64,000 bases of DNA, from positions 124,001 to 188,000 of the forward strand of contig NZ_JBHTJW010000001.1 of NCBI RefSeq assembly GCF_042676145.1. The letters run 5' to 3'. Both the position numbers and the translations under genes were made by a program. Under the pieces are notes generated by a model, which saw only the letters and a list, made by a program, of their open reading frames with translations, made no database searches and was not told the origin of the DNA. Source of the stretch: Methylophilus glucosoxydans. GTDB taxonomy: Bacteria; Pseudomonadota; Gammaproteobacteria; Burkholderiales; Methylophilaceae. Position 1 is the stretch's first letter. Each line of letters starts with the position of its first letter. Of the stretch, positions 25,447-34,230 are shown piece after piece.

Positions 25447-25524
25447 TGTGTTTTTGCAGGCATTGAGTCAGGGGCGCATTTGCGCCCTTTGTTTTTTTGA
25501 CCCGCATCAGCGATACTTGCATTT

Positions 25525-27264
25525 ATGATCCCGGAAAGTTTTATTCAAGAACTGCTTAATCGCGTAGATATTGTCGATGTCATCGACAAGTCTGTTCCGC
25601 TGAAAAAAGCCGGGGCCAATTATTCAGCCTGTTGCCCGTTTCATAACGAAAAATCCCCCAGTTTTACCGTGAGTCCGACCAAGCAGTTTTACCATTGCTT
25701 TGGCTGTGGCGCGCATGGTTCGGCCTTGAGTTTTTTGATGGAATATAACGGCTTGAGCTTTGTCGAGGCCGTGCATGATCTCGCCAAGCAAGTTGGCATG
25801 ATCGTGCCGCAGGAGCAGCGTGATCCCAACCAGCCTGCACCAACATCTAAAGCCGTGCTACTCAGTTTGCAAGAGACCTTGCAGCAGGCCGCCAATTATT
25901 ACAAAGCCGAGTTAAAAAAATCACCGCGGGCGATTGATTATCTGAAAGCACGCGGCTTAAGCGGGCAGGTCGCGGCAAAATTCCAGATTGGCTATGCGCC
26001 AGCCGGGTGGCAAAATTTGCAAACCGTTTTTCCGCAATATGATGCCGAGCCGCTGGAAACTGCCGGGCTGGTGGTGCAAAACGAGCAGGGTCGTCGCTAC
26101 GATCGTTTCCGTGACCGCATCATGTTCCCTATCCATAACCAAAAAGGGGAAGTCATCGGCTTTGGGGGGCGTGTAATTAACCCTGAAGACAGTCCCAAAT
26201 ATTACAACTCGCCGGAAACGCCCGTGTTTCAAAAAGGGCACGAGTTGTATGGCTTGTTTATGGCGCGCCGCGCCATCCGCGATGCGGGGCGGGTGTTGGT
26301 GGTAGAAGGATATATGGATGTGGTGGCGCTGGCGCAGTATGGCATTGAATATGCCGTCGCGGCGTTGGGCACGGCAACTACGCCTTTTCATATTGCCAAG
26401 CTGATGCGGCAAACCGATGAAATCGTTTTCAGTTTTGATGGCGATAAAGCCGGGCGGACTGCGGCCTGGCGCGCGGTGATGAATGCCTTGCCTGCCATCA
26501 AAGATGGCCTCAAGTTGCGGTTTTTATTCTTGCCTGCCGAGCATGACCCCGACAGCTTTGTGCGCGAGTTTGGCAAAGAAGCCTTTGAGGCCGAGATGAA
26601 TCAGGCCATGCCCTTGTCGCAATATATCATTCAGCATTTAAGTGAGCATAACCCGCTGGCCTCGCAAGAGGATAAAGTGCAATTCTTGAATGATGCCGAG
26701 CCCATCCTCAAGCAAATTCAGGCGCCGCGTTATGCCATGCTGTTGCGTAAAAAAGTCGCCGAGATGACCGGCCTGGCGCAAGGCGAAATGCAGCGCATGC
26801 TGAAATTGCCGAATACCGCCAAAGCCAAGGAAAAAGCCGTGCGTCAACGCTCGCGTACGCCGTTATCTTTGCATCTGCGTTTGGCGTTGATGTTGCTCAT
26901 GCGGCCACAATGGGCGCAGGCCGCGCTACTCGAGCAGGTGGCGGGTGAGAGTGATGAGGCGCAGATGTTGCGCGTGGTGTTGAAGGCCGCGATTGCCAAG
27001 CCTGAGTCTCGTCCTGTGGTGCTGTTGCAGATGATTGCGCCCTATATTTCTGAGTCGCTACGACACCAATTGCAGCGCGAGTTGTCTTTGTTGGATGAAA
27101 GCCTGGACTTTACGCTTGAATTTGAGGGGGCATGTACCCAATTATCAGACATGGCGGTCACTGCACGTGAAAATTCCCTGTTGGGGCAGTTAACTGAAAA
27201 GCCATTTTCAATGTTGTCTGAAGCAGAGCGTGAAGCCTTGCGGCAATTAACCAGCAAGCGCTAG
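25525..27264 (+). CDS. dnaG: DNA primase DnaG
   Basis: RNA primer synthase of the replisome, 579 residues. Visible features in order: N-terminal CHC2 zinc finger (CCPFHNEKSPSF, then FYHCFGCG, about 38-65); RNA polymerase core with the TOPRIM motif VVEGYMDVVAL (about 264) and SFDGDKAGR (about 309); and a C-terminal helicase-binding region (about 430-579). The terminal domain is poorly conserved but the length is normal. Confidence 0.96.
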   Translation: MIPESFIQELLNRVDIVDVIDKSVPLKKAGANYSACCPFHNEKSPSFTVSPTKQFYHCFGCGAHGSALSFLMEYNGLSFVEAVHDLAKQVGMIVPQEQRDPNQPAPTSKAVLLSLQETLQQAANYYKAELKKSPRAIDYLKARGLSGQVAAKFQIGYAPAGWQNLQTVFPQYDAEPLETAGLVVQNEQGRRYDRFRDRIMFPIHNQKGEVIGFGGRVINPEDSPKYYNSPETPVFQKGHELYGLFMARRAIRDAGRVLVVEGYMDVVALAQYGIEYAVAALGTATTPFHIAKLMRQTDEIVFSFDGDKAGRTAAWRAVMNALPAIKDGLKLRFLFLPAEHDPDSFVREFGKEAFEAEMNQAMPLSQYIIQHLSEHNPLASQEDKVQFLNDAEPILKQIQAPRYAMLLRKKVAEMTGLAQGEMQRMLKLPNTAKAKEKAVRQRSRTPLSLHLRLALMLLMRPQWAQAALLEQVAGESDEAQMLRVVLKAAIAKPESRPVVLLQMIAPYISESLRHQLQRELSLLDESLDFTLEFEGACTQLSDMAVTARENSLLGQLTEKPFSMLSEAEREALRQLTSKR

Positions 27265-27413
27265 TCGGTAATTCCCTAAAAACCGTGAGGGCATGCTTAA
27301 AAAACGTGCAAAAATCTGGTAAAATAGAGGGTTTCCCGTAATGTTAAATCGAGTGATGTGCCTGCAGCGTTTGCCAGCACTCGGCATCAATCATTTTAGA
27401 GGTGGAATCGGCC

Positions 27414-29363
27414 ATGGCCAGACCCAAAGCAGATAAAAGTTTAGACAAAGAACTCGGAATCAACGAAGTCGAAACACACAAAGACCCCGCCACCCAGGCA
27501 ATGGATGCCGAGGCACGTCGTACACGCCTCAAAACCCTGATTGTATTAGGTAAAGAGCGCGGTTACCTGACTTACGCCGAAATTAATGACCACCTGCCGG
27601 ATGATGTACAAGACTCCGAGCAGATCGAGAGCATTATCGGCATGATCAACGACATGGGCATCCAGGTGTATGAAGAAGCGCCGGATGCCGAAGTGTTGCT
27701 GATGTCTGATGCACCTCCTGCCGTGACAGATGAAGATGCCGCTGAAGAAGCAGAGCAGGCATTGGCTACGGTCGATTCAGAGTTTGGACGTACAACTGAC
27801 CCCGTGCGTATGTATATGCGCGAAATGGGTACCGTTGACCTGTTGACCCGCGAAGGCGAGATTGAGATCGCCAAGCGTATTGAGGACGGCCTCAAGCATA
27901 TGGTGCAGGCGATTGCCGCCTGTCCAACCACCATCGCCCAATTGCTGGAGATGGTGGACAAAGTCGAAAAAGACGAAATGAGCGTGGATGAGCTGGTCGA
28001 TGGTTTGATCGACAGCGATCTCGGTCTGGATGACGCTTTGGCCGTGGCGGATGCTGAAGAAGAGGAAGCCGCCGACGAGGAAGACGAAGACGAGGACGAA
28101 GACAGCGATGCCAAAGCATCTGCGCTTTCGGCCGAGGCCTTGGCAAAACTCAAAGAAGAGGTCCTGTCACGCTTTGCCGTGATTCGTGCCGCCAATACCA
28201 AAATGAACAATATCCGCGAGGCTAAAGGTACCAACGATGCCGAGTACAAGACTTTGCATCAGCAAGTGCTTGACGAGCTGACCGCTTTCCGCTTCTCTGC
28301 CAAACAGGTTGAAGCTCTGTGCGACCAAGTGCGTAACATGGTCGAAGAAGTGCGTACGCACGAACGCAAAATCATGGATTTCTGCGTAGAAAAAGCCAAT
28401 ATGCCACGCCAGCAATTCATCAAGAGCTTTGTTGGCAACGAAATCAACCTCAACTGGCTGGATGATGAGCTGGCAGGTAAACCTGCCTACGGTGAGCGTT
28501 TAGAGCGTTTTAGACACTCTATTCTGGACCAGCAAGAGCGGTTGCAAAACCTGCAAATCCGCGTCGGCTTGCCAATTAAAGAGTTGCGTGAAATCAACAA
28601 GCAAATGACCACCGGCGAAGCCCGTGCCCGTCGCGCCAAACGCGAAATGATCGAGGCCAACCTGCGTCTGGTGATCTCTATTGCTAAAAAATACACCAAC
28701 CGTGGCTTGCAGTTCCTTGACTTGATTCAAGAAGGCAATATCGGCCTGATGAAAGCCGTGGACAAGTTTGAATACCGTCGTGGTTACAAATTCTCGACCT
28801 ATGCCACTTGGTGGATCCGTCAGGCCATCACACGCTCCATCGCTGACCAGGCACGTACCATCCGTATCCCGGTGCACATGATCGAAACCATTAACAAGAT
28901 GAACCGTATCAGCCGCCAGATTCTGCAAGAAACTGGTTTGGAGCCTGATCCTGCAACCTTGGCTGAAAAAATGGATATGCCGGAAGAAAAAATCCGCAAA
29001 ATCCTCAAAATCAGCAAAGAGCCGATCTCCATGGAAACGCCGATTGGTGACGACGAAGACAGCCACTTGGGCGACTTTATTGAAGACAACACCACACTGG
29101 CCCCAATGGACGCAGCTGTTTACGCCAGCCTGCGTGACGCCACCAGTGAAGTGCTGGAGTCACTGACCCCACGTGAAGCCAAAGTGCTGCGCATGCGCTT
29201 TGGTATCGAAATGAACACCGACCACACGCTGGAAGAAGTCGGCAAACAGTTTGATGTCACCCGTGAACGTATCCGCCAGATCGAAGCCAAGGCCCTGCGT
29301 AAACTGCGTCACCCGACCCGTTCGGAACGTCTGCGCAGCTTCTTAGAAAACGGTCAGGATTAG
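27414..29363 (+). CDS. rpoD: RNA polymerase primary sigma factor RpoD (sigma-70)
   Basis: Housekeeping sigma factor, 649 residues. Region 1.1 is at the N-terminus, and an acidic Asp/Glu run (DEEDEDEDEDSDAK, about 220-235) marks the non-conserved insert after region 1.2. Region 2 follows (YKFSTYATWWIRQAITRS), then region 3, then region 4.2 (LEEVGKQFDVTRERIRQIE). The frame opens at 27402 with a GTG, but the ATG at 27414 follows a GAGGTGG ribosome-binding site. A possible extended -10 (TGGTAAAAT, to 27325) suggests a gene-proximal promoter. Confidence 0.97.
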   Translation: MARPKADKSLDKELGINEVETHKDPATQAMDAEARRTRLKTLIVLGKERGYLTYAEINDHLPDDVQDSEQIESIIGMINDMGIQVYEEAPDAEVLLMSDAPPAVTDEDAAEEAEQALATVDSEFGRTTDPVRMYMREMGTVDLLTREGEIEIAKRIEDGLKHMVQAIAACPTTIAQLLEMVDKVEKDEMSVDELVDGLIDSDLGLDDALAVADAEEEEAADEEDEDEDEDSDAKASALSAEALAKLKEEVLSRFAVIRAANTKMNNIREAKGTNDAEYKTLHQQVLDELTAFRFSAKQVEALCDQVRNMVEEVRTHERKIMDFCVEKANMPRQQFIKSFVGNEINLNWLDDELAGKPAYGERLERFRHSILDQQERLQNLQIRVGLPIKELREINKQMTTGEARARRAKREMIEANLRLVISIAKKYTNRGLQFLDLIQEGNIGLMKAVDKFEYRRGYKFSTYATWWIRQAITRSIADQARTIRIPVHMIETINKMNRISRQILQETGLEPDPATLAEKMDMPEEKIRKILKISKEPISMETPIGDDEDSHLGDFIEDNTTLAPMDAAVYASLRDATSEVLESLTPREAKVLRMRFGIEMNTDHTLEEVGKQFDVTRERIRQIEAKALRKLRHPTRSERLRSFLENGQD

Positions 29364-29365
29364 TT

Positions 29366-29371
29366 TATAAT
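29366..29371 (+). promoter_or_regulatory. -10 box of the tRNA-Ile promoter
   Basis: A perfect TATAAT lies 12 bp before the tRNA. A weak -35 candidate (TTAGAA, 29343-29348) is 17 bp upstream, inside the rpoD 3' end. Confidence 0.55.
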
Positions 29372-29383
29372 CCCACGCTTTCC

Positions 29384-29463
<80 letters not shown>

Positions 29464-29478
29464 AAATCTCTTTAAATC

Positions 29479-29514
29479 AAAGGGTTACGTTAATTCGTAG
29501 CCCTTTGTTTTTTT
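29479..29514 (+). terminator. Terminator after tRNA-Ile
   Basis: An 11-bp stem (aaagggttacg / cgtagcccttt, one G-T pair) with a 6-nt loop is followed by G and seven Ts. It lies inside the islet, just after the tRNA. Confidence 0.75.
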
Positions 29515-29761
29515 GTCATCTCGCAAAAAGTTCAACCGAGAAATAATTTCGCTCATGCATTAAGCATAAAAGTCTCTTGTAAATGTACTGGGAAATGATG
29601 CGCATAACGCATTATCATGGTGAAAATCGTATTCACATGAGATGGTTTACCAAATGGAGATTTTCCGTATTAAGATTAACCTTATGAGCGGGTCGTGCTA
29701 AAACAAGCCCCTTACTTCAAACGTTATGCCTTATAGAACAATTAGGATTTGACCTGTTAGC

Positions 29762-30097
29762 ATGAAAAAACATAAAAATGAAGTGTATTGGGTATTGCGA
29801 GGTGAGTCTGTTTCCGGCATCGCTTTCTCTTTTATATTCATGGCTTCTGTAGCATGTCTTTTTTATTTTTCCCCTGAGCTTTATTTCAAATTTTATGGCG
29901 TTCATACGAGCATATCTGGTAGATATCATTTTTTTGGTATGTTGATATTTGTTGTTGGATGCTGGATTTTGTATTTGGATGTTTCAGTTTACATCATTAA
30001 GAAGAATAAACAGAAGAATGAGAAACAAAGGCTGCACATCGCAAATGTTTATATGGAAAATGAAATTGAAGAGCGACTGGAAAATCAAAACAATTAA
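29762..30097 (+). CDS. Small two-helix membrane protein of the islet, unknown function
   Basis: A 111-residue protein without a recognised family. It has two hydrophobic helices (about 20-37, IAFSFIFMASVACLFYF, and 57-78, FFGMLIFVVGCWILYLDVSVY). A highly charged C-terminal tail follows (KKNKQKNEKQR, then MENEIEERLENQNN), probably cytoplasmic. Codon use is AT-rich like the surrounding islet. About 300 bp upstream and 230 bp downstream inside the islet contain no gene I can support. Confidence 0.6.
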   Translation: MKKHKNEVYWVLRGESVSGIAFSFIFMASVACLFYFSPELYFKFYGVHTSISGRYHFFGMLIFVVGCWILYLDVSVYIIKKNKQKNEKQRLHIANVYMENEIEERLENQNN

Positions 30098-30328
30098 TCA
30101 ATCGACACCTACTAATGCGATTAAAAACTAAACCATGCCTAACCCATCATTCAAGTGGGATAGCTAACGGCACCCCTAATCTCAAATATTACGAGGGTTG
30201 ATATCAGACTTTACAGAGGTACAACAAAAGTTCAACACTATAGTTAGGTGACGCATCTATTTAGTTGCATAACGTAATTTAAGTATATGTATTGTTGCGT
30301 AATGATAGGCATAGTGCTACAACAATGT

Positions 30329-30377
30329 GGACTCATAATCCGTTGGTGCTCTGTTCGACTCATAGAGGGGCCATCAA
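30329..30377 (+). repeat. attR-like direct repeat (partial tRNA-Ile copy)
   Basis: Right copy, 46 of 49 bases identical to 29415-29463. It lacks the 5' half of the tRNA and two changes fall in the T arm and CCA, so it cannot be a working tRNA. Confidence 0.8.
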
Positions 30378-30384
30378 TAGAATC

Positions 30385-30414
30385 AAGGGCTTAGGTTGAA
30401 TCCTAAGCCCTTTT
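30385..30414. terminator. Terminator-like hairpin beyond the right repeat
   Basis: A perfect 11-bp stem (aagggcttagg / cctaagccctt), 6-nt loop and T run. Before the islet inserted this would have sat directly behind the tRNA gene. It may now also end the minus-strand ompA-like transcript. Confidence 0.7.
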
Positions 30415-30463
30415 CTTATTGTGCTATGCGTAGAGGATGCGCATTCGGTACAGCTGAGAGTCA

Positions 30464-31402
30464 TTATGTTTTTTCATCTACATTAGCACCTGTATTTTCA
30501 ATGATGACTTCAACACGACGGTTTAACTGGCGCCCAGATGCACTATCATTGCCCGAGACTGGTGAGGTTTCACCCTTGCCAGCAGTCACGAGGCGATCTG
30601 AATGGATGCCCTGTTTCATTAGCCAGCCCTTAACCGAGTCTGCGCGACGCTGTGACAATGCTTGATTGTAGTCAGCATTGCCGACATTGTCTGTGTGGCC
30701 TTCGATCATCACAGAACGATTTTGATGCTGATTGAGGAAGGTCGCAAGTTTGGCTAAATTTGTCGTCGCACCACTTTTTAGCTCAGCTTTGCCGGTGTCA
30801 AACAACACGTCGCCTAGCGTTACAACGAGGCCACGTTCGGTTGGCTTGGCGTTGAGTTCTGCAATCTGGCGTTGCAAATCAGCAGCTTTCTGTTGCGCAT
30901 TCGCTGACTCTTGTTGTGCAGCCAGTGTTTTGAGCCGTGAGGATTCTGCATTGCTGCGCGCGTTTTCAACTTCCTTTTGCGCCGCTAATGTTTCTATCCG
31001 CGCGGAATCAGCGTTGCTGCGTGCAATATCAACTTCTTTTGTCCGGGAGTCGAGGCGTGCAGTTTCCCGTTGCTGGCTCAAGGCCGTGCGTTGCTCAACG
31101 AGCAGGCGACTTTCGGCCAGTGCTTGTGCGGTATCGACTTTGCGTTCTGCGATGTACATCAGGTGCGCAACTTGTTCTTTGTCGCCTTGAGATACCTCGG
31201 CAGCACGGACTGCCACTTCGGCCTCCTTGATCGCGACGGGGGCCTGGCTTGCCAGTGGCTGATTAGATTGCAACATGGTCAATTTACTGCGGGCATTGTT
31301 GACCGCTTCTGGTTGTATTTGTCTGGCTGTACATGCCACCAACAAGATGGATGCCACAGCGGTGGATATGAGTGTTCTAGCGTTAAAAATTTGTGGTTTC
31401 AT
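30464..31402 (-). CDS. OmpA-family outer-membrane lipoprotein with DUF4398-like N-terminal region
   Basis: A 312-residue lipoprotein. The signal peptide ends in LLVAC (Cys24). An Ala/Glu/Gln/Arg-rich helical region with repeated 'IARSNADSARIETLAAQKE'-type segments follows (about 100-185), predicted as a long coiled coil. The C-terminal OmpA peptidoglycan-binding domain (about 195-305) has DVLFDTGKAELK, EGHTDNVGNADYNQALSQRR and NRRVEVII. It probably links the outer membrane to peptidoglycan. Its ATG overlaps the stop of the upstream lipoprotein gene (TAATG), so the two are translationally coupled. Confidence 0.88.
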   Translation of the reverse strand: MKPQIFNARTLISTAVASILLVACTARQIQPEAVNNARSKLTMLQSNQPLASQAPVAIKEAEVAVRAAEVSQGDKEQVAHLMYIAERKVDTAQALAESRLLVEQRTALSQQRETARLDSRTKEVDIARSNADSARIETLAAQKEVENARSNAESSRLKTLAAQQESANAQQKAADLQRQIAELNAKPTERGLVVTLGDVLFDTGKAELKSGATTNLAKLATFLNQHQNRSVMIEGHTDNVGNADYNQALSQRRADSVKGWLMKQGIHSDRLVTAGKGETSPVSGNDSASGRQLNRRVEVIIENTGANVDEKT

Positions 31403-31815
31403 TATTGATCTCCTGTCTTGCGCTTCATTTCCATTTTTAATGTGTCAGTCCCTTTTTGCATCTGCTCGTTAACCACACGGGCTTTTGCCACTTCGGCTAG
31501 GGCGGAGGCCAACTCAGCATCAGAGCGTGCCTGTTGGGCGAGGCGTTGTGCCAGAATCATTTTTTGTTCTTGTACTGCGCTGTGCGCTGCAGAGAGTTTG
31601 TCGCGTGCTGTACTCAGTTCGACTGCAGCATAATCCGCAACACTTGCTCTTTCTGCACTCGCGATGGCTTGCTCCGCGGCTTGCAAAGCAGAAGTTGGCG
31701 GTTTGGGTGTTGAGGCGCAACCACTGAGCAGCAACAATGCTGTAAATGCGGGGGCCAAGCCCCAGGACAACAGGCGATGACTCTTTGCCTGTGGTAAATG
31801 TAATGTGTGTGCCAT
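31402..31815 (-). CDS. DUF4398-type small lipoprotein
   Basis: A 137-residue lipoprotein with lipobox LLSGC (Cys33) and an Ala/Gln/Glu/Arg-rich helical body, e.g. AEQAIASAERASVADYAAVEL, characteristic of DUF4398 proteins. The ATG at 31815 follows an AGGAGA ribosome-binding site; the frame extends further upstream without support. Coupled to the downstream OmpA-type gene. Probably an outer-membrane partner protein of unknown role. Confidence 0.82.
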   Translation of the reverse strand: MAHTLHLPQAKSHRLLSWGLAPAFTALLLLSGCASTPKPPTSALQAAEQAIASAERASVADYAAVELSTARDKLSAAHSAVQEQKMILAQRLAQQARSDAELASALAEVAKARVVNEQMQKGTDTLKMEMKRKTGDQ

Positions 31816-32059
31816 GTGTTTCTCCTTGTATGAATCGAGGCACTTAGTACCTAGTGCATACAAGTATTGCAGACGACGGTTGAATGCTCCGTGCACTGGC
31901 GTACATAAGCCATCGGGCTTAGTTGCTTAACTTGCATCGATCCGATAATCCTCTAACTGAATCTTCATTACCGCTGCAACACGGATTAATCCATGAAGTA
32001 TTTGATTAAAAATCAAGCGCTCACTAGAATGAAGGTCCGATTTTTGGGAAAGGTAAACG

Positions 32060-32383
32060 ATGGATAATCCTAAACAAGTCATTGCGGCTTTAGTGCTGGG
32101 TTTTTTCTATTTGACAGCTACAACGAGTGTGATTGCTGCGGATAAATGGAGCGATGGGCACGTGGACGAGCATGAGCACCACCATGGTAAAGACGGACAC
32201 GCGGATGAGCATGAGCATCACCACGGTAAGGACGGCCATGCGGATGAGCACGAGCATCACCATGGCAAAGATGGTCATACGGATGAACATGAGCACCATC
32301 ATGGGAGTGACGGCCATGCAAATGAACATGAGCATCATCACGAAGACGGCAGCAAAGAAAACAAGCATGAGCATCATCACTAA
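32060..32383 (+). CDS. Secreted histidine-rich tandem-repeat protein
   Basis: A 107-residue protein. A signal peptide (through SVIAA-D, about 27) is followed by five 13-residue repeats of the type GHADEHEHHHGKD and a KHEHHH end. No conserved enzyme domain is present. The His/Glu/Asp-rich mature part strongly suggests binding of Ni, Zn, Co or Cu in the periplasm, as storage or buffering. The function is inferred from composition only. Confidence 0.75.
   Translation: MDNPKQVIAALVLGFFYLTATTSVIAADKWSDGHVDEHEHHHGKDGHADEHEHHHGKDGHADEHEHHHGKDGHTDEHEHHHGSDGHANEHEHHHEDGSKENKHEHHH
32156..32350 (+). repeat. Five 39-bp in-frame tandem repeats
   Basis: Minisatellite encoding the 13-residue His-rich units. 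Copies differ mainly at synonymous positions and at one or two residues (V/A/A/T/A after GH; the last copy ends differently). Unit number is likely to vary between strains. Confidence 0.85.
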
Positions 32384-32829
32384 CTGGCGCTGCCTCGCAA
32401 AGAAAGATGCTAGCGGTATGGTTTGAGCCATCACCAAATAGGGAGGGTTGTTTGGTGATGAATCAATTCGGGAAAAACTCCTATAGGCAACTTGGTGGTA
32501 TCCCGGCATGATGCGACTGAGGGCTTGATTTACCACTAGGACCACTGAACGTAACCTCGGTTATGTGCAGCGGGGTAAACCAAACCCTGCATTCGATTAA
32601 ACGCATATTGATCTCAATGCAAAAAAAGCATCTCTTCGGAGGTGCTTTTTTACTTTGTATGGCTGAAATCTTCTCATTTTAAATCAAGGTCACCACTGAT
32701 CCTGGTTTTGTCCTGTCTTGTACGAAAATTCCTACAAGAGGTTCAGCCTGATGTGTATTCGTTCAGGTGGTTGATTATTGGATCATAGAGGCTGTGTGAA
32801 AACAGTCATCAGTGATTGGGGAGGTTAAT
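32384..32829. other. Intergenic region with a UUCG-loop terminator
   Basis: No gene that I can support over about 445 bp. The only clear element is the terminator at 32622-32651. The distance from the His-rich gene to that terminator (about 240 bp) leaves room for a long 3' UTR or a small RNA, but no promoter is obvious. Confidence 0.5.
32622..32651 (+). terminator. Rho-independent terminator with TTCG tetraloop
   Basis: Stem gcatctc / gaggtgc (one G-T pair), extended by A and T runs, around the stable TTCG loop. Confidence 0.8.
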
Positions 32830-33264
32830 ATGCCAAAAACAACATCACCACGAACATTTACAAGCGCACTCTCTTTACTTGCCATTACAATGGGCGCGGT
32901 CTCTGCGGCCTTAATTGTGATGTGCATTGGAATGTACTTCACGATTCTGTCGGTAGATGATTCAACGTCAGTCAAAGTGCATGCAAAGGCGGTGGAAGCG
33001 ACAGCGATCGTGCCTGCTGATACTCAAGTACTCGTTGGATTCAATGGCAAGTTGACTTACACGAATGCGCCCATGATCAATGAAGCTGGCGCGGATACGC
33101 ATTTGAGAGATGCCTTGTTCCGTGAGGAAGCCGAGGAAGAGATGGCTTCGTCTGCAGAGCCGCGCTTGCAGCAAGAGGCACCCCTTGCCCGCACTTATCT
33201 TGCAACTGCTCATTTGCCTGTGCAGCCGGTTCATTTTCGTGCAGTCAAACGTGTGATGGCTTAA
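32830..33264 (+). CDS. Small single-pass membrane protein, unknown
   Basis: A 144-residue protein of no family I recognise. It has one hydrophobic helix near residues 15-41 (ALSLLAITMGAVSAALIVMCIGMYF) and a periplasmic or cytoplasmic tail with acidic Glu-rich (FREEAEEEMASS) and Ala/His-rich parts. The ATG at 32830 follows a strong GGGGAGG ribosome-binding site, supporting a real gene. Confidence 0.6.
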   Translation: MPKTTSPRTFTSALSLLAITMGAVSAALIVMCIGMYFTILSVDDSTSVKVHAKAVEATAIVPADTQVLVGFNGKLTYTNAPMINEAGADTHLRDALFREEAEEEMASSAEPRLQQEAPLARTYLATAHLPVQPVHFRAVKRVMA

Positions 33265-33470
33265 ATGCGCTGCCTTGATTGGCTAAGCATTGGTGAGAAT
33301 GTATGAAAAAGGGTGTAAACATAATGGCAATGATTGAAATTTATTTCTTTTTAAGGCATTGTTAGAGATTGCATATCCTATTGGCGTAAAACTATACCTG
33401 ACCGAATTTGTGGAAATATGCATTATCTTCAACATCAAACACAACCCTTGGGGATAAGGGTTTGCCTACC

Positions 33471-34205
33471 ATGATCTACTGCTCATATCATTTTGCGCCT
33501 ACTCAGCGTGGCGAAATCCAGATTGGTAAAATCAATGTGCTATTGATAGGTGTGCTGATCGTCATCTTGCTCGGCCTGATTATCAAGGGTGAGGAGCGCG
33601 AAGAGGGCAGTGCAGCAACCCTGCGTATTCAAAATCAGGTCTCTGCCGTGGCTGCCCCCGAGGTGAGCGCACAAGTAACCAGCGAGCTGACACAGGCTGT
33701 GTCTGAGACGACGCCAGCCCCTGAGTCAGAGGAGATGCCGGTGAAAAAATCGGGCAAAAAAACGGATACCCTTGCTCACAAAAAAAATGCATCGCCTGAG
33801 CCAGCCACCGAGCAACCAGCCTCAACGACAGTTGTAGCACCCCATGCACATGTGGCAGCGAATCCGGTGCCTGCAGCAACAAGTGAAGAGAATTTACAAA
33901 AAGACAGCTCCAAAAAAATGATTGTTTTTAATATCTGGAGTGTATCCGAACTCAGGCTCAGAAGTGCCTATGCGGCCTATATGAACGATAGCGCGGTGCC
34001 TGCCGTTCAGCTTGAGGGCAGAAAAAAAGAGTATTTGAGTTTTGCCAGCCACCGTACAAAAAAATGTGGCGAATTGGATGGCAAGTTTGCCAGCAATATC
34101 AATACGGTAGAGAAGCTGACGCTGGTGAAGGGTGATGCTGAAGTGTTGCAATGTCATACCATAGAGAACAACCTCGAGATTGATCGGCTCAGTGCCATTC
34201 AGTAA
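33471..34205 (+). CDS. Single-pass membrane protein with Pro/Ala/Thr linker, unknown
   Basis: About 244 residues from the ATG at 33471, which follows GGGATAAGGG. An N-terminal membrane helix (INVLLIGVLIVILLGLIIKG) is followed by a low-complexity linker rich in Ala, Pro, Glu, Thr and Lys (about 45-150). A C-terminal domain of about 85 residues has two Cys (KKCGELDG and VLQCHTIE) that could form a disulfide. No family recognised. The architecture resembles envelope-spanning linker proteins; the function is open. It is convergent with the c-di-GMP gene. Confidence 0.6.
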   Translation: MIYCSYHFAPTQRGEIQIGKINVLLIGVLIVILLGLIIKGEEREEGSAATLRIQNQVSAVAAPEVSAQVTSELTQAVSETTPAPESEEMPVKKSGKKTDTLAHKKNASPEPATEQPASTTVVAPHAHVAANPVPAATSEENLQKDSSKKMIVFNIWSVSELRLRSAYAAYMNDSAVPAVQLEGRKKEYLSFASHRTKKCGELDGKFASNINTVEKLTLVKGDAEVLQCHTIENNLEIDRLSAIQ

Positions 34206-34230
34206 GGGTGGTCTAACGATCTGATGCGAT

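Noticed and set aside
27572..28249. Minus-strand Ser-rich open frame of 225 codons inside rpoD
   Set aside because: It is the reverse complement of the acidic, biased rpoD coding sequence and has no independent start signals or family.
30329..30377. A second tRNA-Ile(CAU) gene
   Set aside because: Only the 3' half is present; the D arm and 5' acceptor strand are missing and the T arm and CCA are altered. It is a repeat copy, not a gene.
32156..32350. CRISPR-like array
   Set aside because: Repeats are contiguous 39-bp coding units without unique spacers; they encode a His-rich protein.
32090..32545. Minus-strand Met/Val-rich frame opposite the His-rich repeat gene
   Set aside because: It is a repeat-derived mirror frame. 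The plus-strand reading has a signal peptide and meaningful repeats.
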